Assembly: GCA_964536465.1 (NCBI GenBank)
Contig: CAZHXQ010000004.1
Location: 1 to 49,174, forward strand
Length of the DNA stretch: 49,174 bases
Origin: Mesolinea sp964536465
Lineage (GTDB): Bacteria; Chloroflexota; Anaerolineae; Anaerolineales; Anaerolineaceae
Direction of reading: 5' to 3'
The position numbers were made by a program, and so were the translations under genes. Below, piece by piece: positions 16,474 through 24,442 of the stretch (position 1 is its first letter; each line of letters opens with the position of its first letter). The notes beneath the pieces were generated by a model. It was given only the letters and a program-made list of their open reading frames with translations, did not search any database and had not been told where the DNA came from.

Positions 16474-18174
16474 TTATTGGCGGCTGATATGGGAGATCGG
16501 CGTGCCATAAATACTGGACTGTTTGACCTCTTCGCCTCTCACCAACCATCCTGCCAGATATTCTGAGCCGCCTTTGGCTTTCCAACCGCTCATGACAAAA
16601 GCGAGAGGTCCTTCAGCCGGTACCCATTCGCCATTGTATTTCCGGGCGATATGAAGGTGAGTGCCGGTGGCTTTGCCGCCTTCGCAGGAAGGATGCCCAA
16701 TTTTATCACCGGCCTCCAGCCAGGTGCCAGCAGGCACGCGGTCAGCGGTGGCGACGTGCAGATAGATAACGTTCCAGCCAGTTTGCTCGTACCCGTCCCC
16801 GTCCATGTCAACCACTACCGTTCCTGCTTCAGAGCGTACCACCAGCCCAGAACCTGCTGACGTGATCCAGGCCCAGTTGGTATGACAACCGGTCTCAGCC
16901 GAAGGAGGCGCGAAATCGAGCGCGGCACGAACGTCTGCCGCGCCCCAGGCCGCGTGTGGCCCGACAGTGAATGACCAGATGATTCCAGGTTGAAAAGGCA
17001 GAATCAGCTCAGGCTGGAGCACATCTGGTGTAAAGAGAGGTTCATATTCCTGTGCGATCAGCCAAGGGTCACCAAACATGCTTCCATAGGTAGCCAGAAA
17101 ACCATTTTCACCATACAAATCGTTAGACCAATCTTCAAAACGTGAAAGGTTAGCAAAAAATTGCATCAGTCCGACGCTGCCGCAGTTCAACTCTGCCGCA
17201 AGACGAAGCTTCCAGCCATCCTGAAATTGAGCTGTTACCACCGTACCTTCGCGCCATCCGTAATAACCGCTCTCAATCACACCAGCCGCTTTAACCAGCT
17301 GATGATAGAGCCCGGAAGCATCGATTTTGATGCCCAGCGGATAGTATTGCTCAAAATCATTGGCGGGACTCCCATAAACCCAGCCTGACTGATATTCCAG
17401 TAAGGCCAGAAGCAGGCGGGGATGGATGGCAAATTCCCTGGCAACTTTATCGATGATCTCCGCCCCGCTCATGACGCCATTGGCATACACTTGCTCATTG
17501 TAACCAGATAGATATCCTCCAGCCTGGTCGATAAATGCCTTGGTATCAAAACCGATCGATGAAGGAGAATTCACCACTTCACTGTCAGGAAAAAGCTTCA
17601 GATTTGAACTGGTTTGTTGGAGACGGTTGGGAATCAGCAAAAGCTGACCCTCCGGGATAAAGCCTTCAACAGGCAGCGGAGCGGTTGAATTAATCTCGCT
17701 GGCTTCCACACCAAACCTGACCGCAAGCACGCCAATACTGTCGCCGCTCTGGGCATAGTAAAGGATGGGCGTATTCTCTTCATATTGAATCAGATGAGCC
17801 TGGGTCGGGATACTGGCCAGAACGTCAGGCTCGAAAGCCTCTCCATTCTCTGAGAGAAGTTGTGTTTCAGCTTCCGCGACCAGATCAGCCTGCGCTTGCG
17901 ACACTGACTGCCTATCAGCAGGCTCAGGTTGCGGCTCGAAAGGGTCGGGCCTGCTTTGGCTGGCTTCAGAGATATTCTCCGGAATAGTCTGAGCAGCAAC
18001 CTTCTTTGATTGGAAATCAAACCAACCACTGGTTTTCAGAACAATGCCAAGCACAAGCAACCCGATCACCAAACCCACGGTCAGGGTCACTTGCTTGCGT
18101 TTGCGTTTTAATTTACCCAGGCGTTTATCTCTCGGATCATGGATTGCTGATCGAGTTGATCTCTGAGCGACCAT
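16474..18174 (-). CDS. LysM + LasA-type M23 peptidase, membrane-anchored (paralogue B)
   Basis: A 566-residue protein with a basic cytoplasmic N-terminus, one transmembrane helix (about 29-46), an acidic/Pro linker, one LysM-like region (about 138-182), a central domain (200-400) and an M23A domain. Ligands are H407 and D420 (13 apart), H473 (YLH) and H506/H508 (THLH); C430 and C497 match paralogue A. The Asp-rich loop is D456-x-D458-G-D460. The central domain has LLEYQSGW (E260, Q262) and GLMQ (335-338), resembling lysozyme-like transglycosylases but with Gln where the catalytic Glu is expected. An in-frame GTG at 18195 is an alternative start. The 5' end overlaps the upstream paralogue by 38 bases, so the two are co-transcribed. 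Confidence 0.82.
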   Translation of the reverse strand: MVAQRSTRSAIHDPRDKRLGKLKRKRKQVTLTVGLVIGLLVLGIVLKTSGWFDFQSKKVAAQTIPENISEASQSRPDPFEPQPEPADRQSVSQAQADLVAEAETQLLSENGEAFEPDVLASIPTQAHLIQYEENTPILYYAQSGDSIGVLAVRFGVEASEINSTAPLPVEGFIPEGQLLLIPNRLQQTSSNLKLFPDSEVVNSPSSIGFDTKAFIDQAGGYLSGYNEQVYANGVMSGAEIIDKVAREFAIHPRLLLALLEYQSGWVYGSPANDFEQYYPLGIKIDASGLYHQLVKAAGVIESGYYGWREGTVVTAQFQDGWKLRLAAELNCGSVGLMQFFANLSRFEDWSNDLYGENGFLATYGSMFGDPWLIAQEYEPLFTPDVLQPELILPFQPGIIWSFTVGPHAAWGAADVRAALDFAPPSAETGCHTNWAWITSAGSGLVVRSEAGTVVVDMDGDGYEQTGWNVIYLHVATADRVPAGTWLEAGDKIGHPSCEGGKATGTHLHIARKYNGEWVPAEGPLAFVMSGWKAKGGSEYLAGWLVRGEEVKQSSIYGTPISHISRQ

Positions 18175-19750
18175 TATAGGCTTCAACTGTGACACCTTGT
18201 TTCGTCAAACTCCCGTCGTAAACAGTTCCGTAACTTCTGGCAACCCACCCACCCAAATTGAAGGGTATTTCTCCGCCAGCGTCGATCCAAACTCCGTTGT
18301 ATCGCCTGGCAATGTGAAAATGAGTGCCGGTGGTAATCCCACCCTCACAGGATGAGATCCCAATTACATCTCCTGTTGCAACTCTCGTGCCTGCAGGAAT
18401 TCTGCCGACTGCTGAGATATGGAAGTAATTTAGCGTCCAGCCGGTTTGTTCGTAGCCGTCACCGTCCAGATCAATAACCACAGCAGCATCCTGCGAGCGA
18501 ACTACCAGCCCATCCGCCGCCGCCAATACTGGGGCATCGCTGTAATAACAGCCATAGTCATCTTCCTCACCTGGTGGAGCAAAGTCGAGCGCTGCCCAGG
18601 CGCTCCCGTTGCCCCAGGCCCAATGCGGTCCTGAAGTCAGCAGCCAGACATCACCATCAGCCAATGGCAGGATCAGTTCTGGTTGGGTCAAGCCTTCAGG
18701 CAAAAGGGGATCTTCAGAGAAGGCAAAAGGATAGCCAAATAGTTCGTCATAGGTTTTATAAAAGCCATTTTCAGAAACGGTTTGCTTCCAGGCACTTTTG
18801 CCCTGGATCAGGCTGAACAAATGCTGCAGGCCGGCAGTGCCGGGGTTGATGGAAGCATCAATGCGCATCACCTCGCCATCCGCCAAGGTCCATACTGCCA
18901 GGAATGACTTCTCCCACAACCCTGAACCACGCAGGAGTTCATTGGCAGCCCAGCTCAGCTGTTTGTACAACCCCTGCTGTTTGGTGTTAATTAAGCCCAG
19001 GGGATACTCTTCAAGGGCACAATCCTGATTACGTGAGAGTAAACAGCCGGATTGGTGCTCGATCAGCGCTAAAAGCAGCCGGGGATTGACTGATTGCTCA
19101 TCGGCGACTCTTTGGACAATTTCGGCACCAGTAAGGATTAAGTCTTCTGTCAACTCTTCTTCGTACCAGTTCAGTTTACCGTTGAATTGCCAGACAATCG
19201 ATTCGACATCAAAATCTTTTGCTGCCGGGCCGTAGTAAATTTCTGAATCCGGGAGGATGCGGAAACTGGTGGCAAGTTCGTTGGCGCTGGCTGGAGGGAT
19301 GGTGATGATTTGGCCCACCTCTATCAGGTCTGGATTCTCGAAATCGTTAGCTTGGATGATCTGGCGCACAGATACCTGGTTGCGCAGCGCTATCCCCGCC
19401 AGCGAATCTCCTGACTGGATGGTGTAAAGATCCTCATTCACGCGTAGTGTAGGCAGGATTTGTGGGTTCATCGGCGTAGGTGTAGCAGCAAGAGCAGCCG
19501 GAGTAAAGGTGATCCGAGGTTCAGGGTAAGGCGTCGGGCTGGGTTGTTTGGTTTGGTTGAATCGAGACGCTGGAGTATTGAGGGAAAAAATTCCGTCGTT
19601 TGTGGGGATGATGAAGGGCTCAAACTCCGTGCCCCTACGCTTGCAGCCAGGCAGAGACAAAGACAGTATTACTGCGATCAACACGAAGGCGATCAGTGCA
19701 ATGGCTATGAGTCTGGACTGTGTGTTGAGTTCGTCTTGCGTTTTTTTCAT
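18137..19750 (-). CDS. LysM + LasA-type M23 peptidase lipoprotein (paralogue C)
   Basis: A 537-residue protein with a hydrophobic N-terminus ending in LPGC (C36), which could be a lipobox, then a Thr/Pro linker and a LysM (about 107-153). A central domain (160-350) and an M23A domain follow. Ligands are H376 and D389 (13 apart), H444 (NYFH) and H477/H479 (THFH); the conserved Cys are C401 and C468. The Asp-rich loop is D427-x-D429-G-D431. The central domain contains LLALIEHQSGC (E231, Q233). It is the first gene of a two-gene unit with paralogue B; paralogue A follows after 140 bases with its own -10. All three probably remodel the cell wall at the outer surface. Confidence 0.82.
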   Translation of the reverse strand: MKKTQDELNTQSRLIAIALIAFVLIAVILSLSLPGCKRRGTEFEPFIIPTNDGIFSLNTPASRFNQTKQPSPTPYPEPRITFTPAALAATPTPMNPQILPTLRVNEDLYTIQSGDSLAGIALRNQVSVRQIIQANDFENPDLIEVGQIITIPPASANELATSFRILPDSEIYYGPAAKDFDVESIVWQFNGKLNWYEEELTEDLILTGAEIVQRVADEQSVNPRLLLALIEHQSGCLLSRNQDCALEEYPLGLINTKQQGLYKQLSWAANELLRGSGLWEKSFLAVWTLADGEVMRIDASINPGTAGLQHLFSLIQGKSAWKQTVSENGFYKTYDELFGYPFAFSEDPLLPEGLTQPELILPLADGDVWLLTSGPHWAWGNGSAWAALDFAPPGEEDDYGCYYSDAPVLAAADGLVVRSQDAAVVIDLDGDGYEQTGWTLNYFHISAVGRIPAGTRVATGDVIGISSCEGGITTGTHFHIARRYNGVWIDAGGEIPFNLGGWVARSYGTVYDGSLTKQGVTVEAYNGRSEINSISNP

Positions 19751-19770
19751 ACTCCCAACTTGTGCTTAAT

Positions 19771-19785
19771 GTTTGCCTGGCAAAC
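19771..19785. promoter_or_regulatory. Palindrome upstream of the M23 tandem (possible operator)
   Basis: GTTTGCC-T-GGCAAAC is a perfect inverted repeat with seven-base arms, 21 bases before the start of paralogue C. It could be a repressor site or a leader hairpin. No regulator gene lies beside it. Confidence 0.35.
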
Positions 19786-19955
19786 TGGCAGAGAACAATG
19801 GTTACAATTCTAACAGAGCGCATGAAAGCAGTAAGTTAGACAGATTAATGCGCAAAATGGGCATGACCACCGCTCCTGAAGCAATCAAATCCATCTTGAG
19901 CCTATTAGAGAAAGATTCTTCAGACCTCTCCTCTTTTAGCTGAAATTCACCATGA

Positions 19956-19961
19956 TATAAT
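19956..19961 (+). promoter_or_regulatory. Putative -10 for the glycosyltransferase gene
   Basis: TATAAT in an A/T-rich stretch about 80 bases before the ATG at 20043. The leader ends with the ribosome site AGAGGGTGG. The gap 19751-20042 otherwise holds only the palindrome at 19771-19785 and a dubious 31-codon frame. Confidence 0.45.
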
Positions 19962-20042
19962 TTTTTCGAAATGATGTCATAATTTGATCAGATCTGTTTC
20001 ACTAGCAATCTTTGCTTTTTCGATAATAGTAGAGGGTGGATT

Positions 20043-21170
20043 ATGAAAGTTCTATACGTTGCAGGGCGCTGGGATCCCCGGCTACAGAATGAATATAGTG
20101 GCAATGATTATGGAGCCTATCACGCCATCGAGAAACCACCAGATGTCGAATTATCTCTGGTGGGTCCATTGGATTTTCAACCAAACCTGCTTGAACGAGG
20201 AGTTGCAAAAATCTACAGGAAGATGTCAGGTAAACGCTTATTTAAATATCCGTTAGCTTATCCTCGGAAAAGTGCTGATGTGATCAACGAAGCGCTTATG
20301 CGCATCAGACCTGAGGTAATATTTTCCAAGTACAGTGCGCCACTTGTGCAGGTGAAGTTAGATATTCCCTTTGTTTATATGTGCGATTCAATCATCCCAT
20401 TTTCAGAAAACCTTGCAAACGAGTTTTCTAAGCCTGCCTATCGTCTGATGGAACGATGGGAAAGGAGTGTCATCGATAAGGCCACACTTATCATCACTTA
20501 CAGTCAGGCTTGCGCCAATCTGATCTCCTCTGAATACGGCAAACCTGCCGAAAAGGTGATTGTGATGCCTATTCCAGCCTTTGTACCTGAGGAGCTGAGA
20601 ATCCCGGATCGGCTTGAAAGCTCCGAATTGAGAATGCCTTTGCGACTGTTATTTGTAGGCAAACGAGAATACCTAAGAGGAGTAGATATTGCCATTCAGG
20701 TCGCTGAAGAATTGAACAGCCAGGGCATAGCAGTTGAGTTGCGCGTGATCGGATTGAAAGGTAACAGTAAAGGACCAGTACGGTTCATGGGTGTCTACAA
20801 TAAGGAAGATCCGCAAGAGTTAAGCAACTACTTTGAGAATTTCGGCTGGGCGCAATTGCTGGTACACCCCTCTCGTTTTCACTCTGCCGGCATCGTCATC
20901 AGTGAGGCTGCGGCTTTTGGACTGCCCACCATCACGAACAATGTGGGCGGTCTGGCAACCACCGTCCAACACGGATATAGCGGAATTGTACTGCCCGAGC
21001 GCAGTCGCGCCAGTGCTTATTGCCAGGCGATTATCGACTTGATGCAAGAACCTCAGCGATACCAATCGCTGCGCAAAAATGTGCGAAAGCGCTTTGATGA
21101 AGAGCTTGATTGGCAGGTTGCTGGGGTAAAACTATCCGATTTTGTCAGACAGGCGGCTCAATCTGACTGA
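20043..21170 (+). CDS. Glycosyltransferase, GT4 family
   Basis: A 375-residue cytoplasmic or membrane-associated retaining glycosyltransferase with GT-B fold. The N-terminal acceptor domain is about 1-185. The donor domain starts at LRLLFVGKREYLRGVD and carries the GT4 nucleotide-sugar block HSAGIVISEAAAFGLP, with the second Glu of the E-x7-E motif (the first is replaced by Ala or His), then TNNVGGLATTV. It starts with ATG after a good ribosome site (AGAGGG). Sugar and acceptor are unknown. It stands alone rather than in a polysaccharide cluster, and codon use looks like its neighbours. Confidence 0.85.
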   Translation: MKVLYVAGRWDPRLQNEYSGNDYGAYHAIEKPPDVELSLVGPLDFQPNLLERGVAKIYRKMSGKRLFKYPLAYPRKSADVINEALMRIRPEVIFSKYSAPLVQVKLDIPFVYMCDSIIPFSENLANEFSKPAYRLMERWERSVIDKATLIITYSQACANLISSEYGKPAEKVIVMPIPAFVPEELRIPDRLESSELRMPLRLLFVGKREYLRGVDIAIQVAEELNSQGIAVELRVIGLKGNSKGPVRFMGVYNKEDPQELSNYFENFGWAQLLVHPSRFHSAGIVISEAAAFGLPTITNNVGGLATTVQHGYSGIVLPERSRASAYCQAIIDLMQEPQRYQSLRKNVRKRFDEELDWQVAGVKLSDFVRQAAQSD

Positions 21171-21268
21171 ACAGTTGAAATATATTTAAGCAGGGCAGCT
21201 CTAAAGACTTACTGATCTCCCCAGGGGTTGTAAGCGTGAGGCAAAATGCTCTTGAGTAAAAATTTAAG

Positions 21269-21296
21269 TTGACAAATCCCCTCTTTGCGATAAAAT
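21269..21296 (+). promoter_or_regulatory. tRNA-Leu promoter
   Basis: TTGACA (21269-21274), a 16-base spacer and TAAAAT (21291-21296). Transcription would begin near 21303, eight bases before the mature tRNA. Confidence 0.75.
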
Positions 21297-21310
21297 ATAC
21301 TCTCACGCAT

Positions 21311-21395
<85 letters not shown>

Positions 21396-21400
21396 CTAAA

Positions 21401-21425
21401 CCTCCCGATCTCTTGGGAGGTTTTT
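21401..21425 (+). terminator. Rho-independent terminator of tRNA-Leu
   Basis: CCTCCC-GATCTCTT-GGGAGG (21401-21420) followed by TTTTT. It starts five bases after the tRNA. Confidence 0.9.
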
Positions 21426-21530
21426 ATTTCCAGCAGTATTTCAAGAAAATGAACATATTGGCATGCTCTATTCCCTGCAGGTGGCGACCTTCAACGCATC
21501 GCTCGCAAATCGATAAAATCCCGATCAAAA

Positions 21531-21539
21531 TGGTACAAT
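21531..21539 (+). promoter_or_regulatory. Extended -10 element (TGGTACAAT)
   Basis: TGG-TACAAT is identical to the element before the M1 gene at 10075. Here it lies 41 bases before the chosen ATG (21581), so this transcript would have a leader of about 35 bases. Confidence 0.5.
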
Positions 21540-21580
21540 TGTTGCACAATAACAGCTATAGAATTTCTTTGGACCGGGCG

Positions 21581-21994
21581 ATGAAAGATCTTTGGGAAAA
21601 AATAAGAAAAGTAAACTGGGCCGACCGACGACTGATCACAGTTGTGGTTATTGTCATTTTAGTCTTCCTGATGATGGATTTTAATAACCGCATGACTACT
21701 ATGATCAGGCTGAGTAATGAGGAAGCCGCTCTACAAACCCGCATTGCGAACCTAAAAGCCACGCAGGTCAAGCTCGAAGATCAAATTGCCTACGCCACCT
21801 CTGAAGTCGCTCTGGAGGAGTGGGCTCGTGAGAGCAACCGAATGATTCAAGCGGGCGATCACCCGATTATCTTGCTCCAACCGGGCGATTACAAACCTCA
21901 AGCGACGCCTACCCCTCAACCTGAGGTCTCCACTCTCGATAATCTCGACATCTGGAAGGAACTGCTTTTCGGCACTTCTGAACCCAGACCGTAA
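21581..21994 (+). CDS. FtsB/DivIC-like septum formation initiator
   Basis: A 137-residue bitopic membrane protein: short basic cytoplasmic N-terminus, one transmembrane helix (LITVVVIVILVFLMM, about residues 20-34), then an extracellular coiled coil (about 40-75) and EVALEEWARESNRMIQAGD. The last part resembles the conserved end of FtsB/DivIC, followed by a region matching GDHPIILLQPG. These proteins link FtsL and FtsQ/DivIB in the divisome. The frame is open from 21269 through the tRNA, so an upstream start is impossible; the ATG at 21581 begins a sensible protein. A Pro/Thr tail extends the C-terminus beyond the usual family length. Confidence 0.75.
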   Translation: MKDLWEKIRKVNWADRRLITVVVIVILVFLMMDFNNRMTTMIRLSNEEAALQTRIANLKATQVKLEDQIAYATSEVALEEWARESNRMIQAGDHPIILLQPGDYKPQATPTPQPEVSTLDNLDIWKELLFGTSEPRP

Positions 21995-22059
21995 CCAATT
22001 ATTTTCTCAAAGAAATTTATCGTAGCTCCAGTTTCAGCGCTGCCTGGTTTCTTCTCGGG

Positions 22060-22065
22060 TATAAT
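22060..22065 (+). promoter_or_regulatory. -10 element (GGGTATAAT), leaderless type
   Basis: A perfect TATAAT preceded by GGG lies nine bases before the ATG at 22075. The AGG in CATCAGGTT is too close to the ATG to act as a normal ribosome site. Confidence 0.55.
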
Positions 22066-22074
22066 CATCAGGTT

Positions 22075-22404
22075 ATGGACATCGCCGACTTAACTCAGAA
22101 AATGAACCAGCTGGTAAACCACCATGGATGGTACGACCCCGATTCACCCAAGCGACAGATCCCGCGGAACCTGGCGATATCACTCTGCCTGGAAGCGGCT
22201 GAGGTCCTGGAGCATTTTCAATGGTCAGATGAGCCCAGGAATCAACAGGAGTTTCAAGGTGAATTAGCTGACGTGGCACTCTATCTGCTGCAGCTCGCCA
22301 AGGTCAGCGGTATCGACCTCGAGCAGGCAATTTTACGGAAAATTGAGCAAAATTGGGATCGCCGCTGGCCGGAAGAAGCCTCAACCAACGAGGGACTGGC
22401 ATGA
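22075..22404 (+). CDS. MazG-like nucleotide pyrophosphohydrolase
   Basis: A 109-residue all-alpha NTP pyrophosphatase of the MazG-like/RS21-C6 (dCTPase) type. The metal-binding pattern E-x2-E...E-x2-D is seen as LEAAEVLEHFQW and GELADVALYLLQL. The family hydrolyses (d)NTPs to (d)NMP and pyrophosphate, usually to clear unwanted nucleotides. The stop overlaps the next start by four bases (ATGA), so it is translationally coupled to the LOG-family gene. This pairing could send its NMP product to the nucleosidase-like partner. Confidence 0.85.
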   Translation: MDIADLTQKMNQLVNHHGWYDPDSPKRQIPRNLAISLCLEAAEVLEHFQWSDEPRNQQEFQGELADVALYLLQLAKVSGIDLEQAILRKIEQNWDRRWPEEASTNEGLA

Positions 22405-22946
22405 TCGTCGCCGTCTTTGGTTCCGCTTCACCCACACCAGACCAGCCTCTTTACCAGGAGGCGCAAAGGCTCGGCCAGCTGCTGGCGGAAGCGGGTCACA
22501 CGGTTATGACTGGCGGATACTGCGGCACCATGGAAGCTATCTCAAAGGGCGCTGTGGAAGCCGGCGGTGAAAGCATAGGCATAACCTGTCGGCAAATCGA
22601 GGCTTACCGTCCGACCGGCCCTAACCAGTGGGTGCGTCAAATTAGGTCGACAGATACGCTCAGCGAGCGCATCGAAACCCTTACCTCTCAGGCTGAGGCA
22701 TTTATCGCTCTTCCAGGCGGGATTGGCACCCTGGCAGAAATTGCTATGGTCTATAACAAGATGGTCATCTCGGCTGTACCCTCCGAGACTCTGATTCTTA
22801 TCGGACCTGGCTGTCAAAAGACTTTCGAGCAGTTTATGAGTGGTCAGGTCGAAAACATCAATGCCAGAACCCGCGAATTGCCCCGGTTTGCTGCCGATGT
22901 TGAGGCAGCCATTAGGTTATTGAACAAAACGATTTCAGGAGAATAA
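22401..22946 (+). CDS. LOG-family (lysine-decarboxylase-like) protein
   Basis: A 181-residue Rossmann-fold protein with the LOG motif PGGIGTLAEI and an upstream GGYCGTMEAISKGAVEAGG. Plant and bacterial LOG proteins are phosphoribohydrolases that cleave nucleoside 5'-monophosphates to base and ribose 5-phosphate; the lysine-decarboxylase label in databases is misleading. The start at 22401 is chosen because its ATGA overlaps the stop of the MazG-like gene. A longer in-frame start at 22353 would add residues that lack homology. The next gene, proS, begins two bases after its stop. Confidence 0.85.
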   Translation: MIVAVFGSASPTPDQPLYQEAQRLGQLLAEAGHTVMTGGYCGTMEAISKGAVEAGGESIGITCRQIEAYRPTGPNQWVRQIRSTDTLSERIETLTSQAEAFIALPGGIGTLAEIAMVYNKMVISAVPSETLILIGPGCQKTFEQFMSGQVENINARTRELPRFAADVEAAIRLLNKTISGE

Positions 22947-22948
22947 AT

Positions 22949-24385
22949 ATGGATGAGAAAAAACTCCCCACGCAAGCAGAAAATTTTTCAGAATGGTACA
23001 ACCAACTGGTCTTGCGGGCAGAATTAGCCGATTATTCGCCCGTACGTGGCTGCATGGTTGTGCGTCCGTATGGCTGGGCACTTTGGGAAAACATTCAGAA
23101 AGCCCTTGATCAGCGTTTCAAAGAGACTGGCCACGTAAACGCCGCTTTTCCGCTTCTCATCCCTCAGTCCTTCATGACCAAAGAAAAGGAACACATTGAA
23201 GGCTTTTCTCCGGAACTGGCGGTGGTAACTCACGGCGGCGGTCAGCTGTTAGAAGAACCGCTGGTTGTCCGCCCGACCTCTGAAACTATCATCGGCACCA
23301 TGTATGCCAAGTGGATCCAGAGTTACCGCGATCTGCCCGTGTTGATCAATCAGTGGGCCAACGTTGTGCGCTGGGAAATGCGTACGAAGCTTTTTTTGCG
23401 CACGATGGAGTTCTACTGGCAGGAAGGTCACACAGCCCACGCAACCGAGCAGGAAGCCATTGAAGAGACCGAGCGCATGCTCCAGGTTTATGCGGATTTC
23501 GCGATCAAAGAAGCCGCGGTCCCGGTATTGCCTGGTCAAAAATCGGAAACAGAAAAGTTCGCCGGTGCGAAAGCAACCTATTCAATTGAAGCCATGATGG
23601 GCGATACCAAAGCGCTCCAGTCCGGGACGTCTCACTTCTTGGGTCAAAACTTCGCCACTGCTTTCGACATCAAATTCCTGGATGAAAACAACCAGCTTCA
23701 ATATTGCTGGACCACCTCGTGGGGGATGTCCACCCGTTTTATCGGCGCGATCATCATGACTCATGGCGACGATCAGGGTCTGATTCTGCCCCCGAACCTG
23801 GCTCCATACCAGGTCGTGATCGTCCCTATTTTTCGTAAGGACGAAGAAAAAGCAGCGGTTATGGAGGTGGTAAACCGTGTTGCCGATGCTCTTAAAGACA
23901 ACGACATCCGGATCAAAGTGGATGACCGCGAGGGGCTCACCCCTGGTTATAAGTTCAACGATTGGGAGATGAAAGGCGTTCCACTGCGCATCGAGATCGG
24001 ACCTAAAGACGTCCAAAAAGGCACGCTTGCCCTGGCGAGACGTGACATTTTGGGGCGGGAAGGCAAAACTTTTATCCCAATGGAAGGCTTCGTCGAGGCT
24101 GTAAGTGAGATGCTGAAAGTAATCCAGGATAATCTGTTGGCTAAGGCAACCAAATTCCGTGATGATCACATTTTTGAGGTGGAAGATTACGAATCACTCA
24201 AAGATGTGGTTGAGAACAAAGGCTGGGCGCTTGGTTGGTGGTATGACGACGCTGAAAATGAAGCCAAAATCAAGGAGGAAACCCGCGCGACACTCCGCAA
24301 CTTTGCTCCCGCAGAAGGCGAAGGCATCTGCTTCTATTCTGGCAAAAAGACCAGCAAACGCGCCTACTTTGCCAAAGGGTATTAA
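22949..24385 (+). CDS. proS: Prolyl-tRNA synthetase, archaeal/eukaryotic-type
   Basis: A 478-residue class II synthetase that charges tRNA-Pro. Class II motifs are visible: motif 2 around VVRWEMRTKLFLRTMEFYWQ with the preceding VVRPTSETIIGTMY, and motif 3 near TSWGMSTRFIGAIIMTHGD. It lacks the ~180-residue editing insertion of the bacterial type and has the C-terminal extension of the shorter archaeal/eukaryote-like type, ending KRAYFAKGY. The ribosome site AGGAGA lies eight bases before the ATG. It is third in the unit with the MazG-like and LOG genes. Confidence 0.96.
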   Translation: MDEKKLPTQAENFSEWYNQLVLRAELADYSPVRGCMVVRPYGWALWENIQKALDQRFKETGHVNAAFPLLIPQSFMTKEKEHIEGFSPELAVVTHGGGQLLEEPLVVRPTSETIIGTMYAKWIQSYRDLPVLINQWANVVRWEMRTKLFLRTMEFYWQEGHTAHATEQEAIEETERMLQVYADFAIKEAAVPVLPGQKSETEKFAGAKATYSIEAMMGDTKALQSGTSHFLGQNFATAFDIKFLDENNQLQYCWTTSWGMSTRFIGAIIMTHGDDQGLILPPNLAPYQVVIVPIFRKDEEKAAVMEVVNRVADALKDNDIRIKVDDREGLTPGYKFNDWEMKGVPLRIEIGPKDVQKGTLALARRDILGREGKTFIPMEGFVEAVSEMLKVIQDNLLAKATKFRDDHIFEVEDYESLKDVVENKGWALGWWYDDAENEAKIKEETRATLRNFAPAEGEGICFYSGKKTSKRAYFAKGY

Positions 24386-24442
24386 CTAGCCGCAAATTAA
24401 GTTGCCAGTCCTCAACAGGCAAATTTTTTGAATGAGCACACT

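Noticed and set aside
19848..19943. A 31-codon plus-strand frame starting MRKMGMTTAPEA
   Set aside because: It has no ribosome site or -10 in the right place and no recognisable sequence; it lies in the promoter region of the glycosyltransferase.
24403..24424. Hairpin TTGCC...GGCAA before the HEAT-like gene as a terminator of proS
   Set aside because: Only five pairs with an eleven-base loop; too weak to list, although Ts follow.
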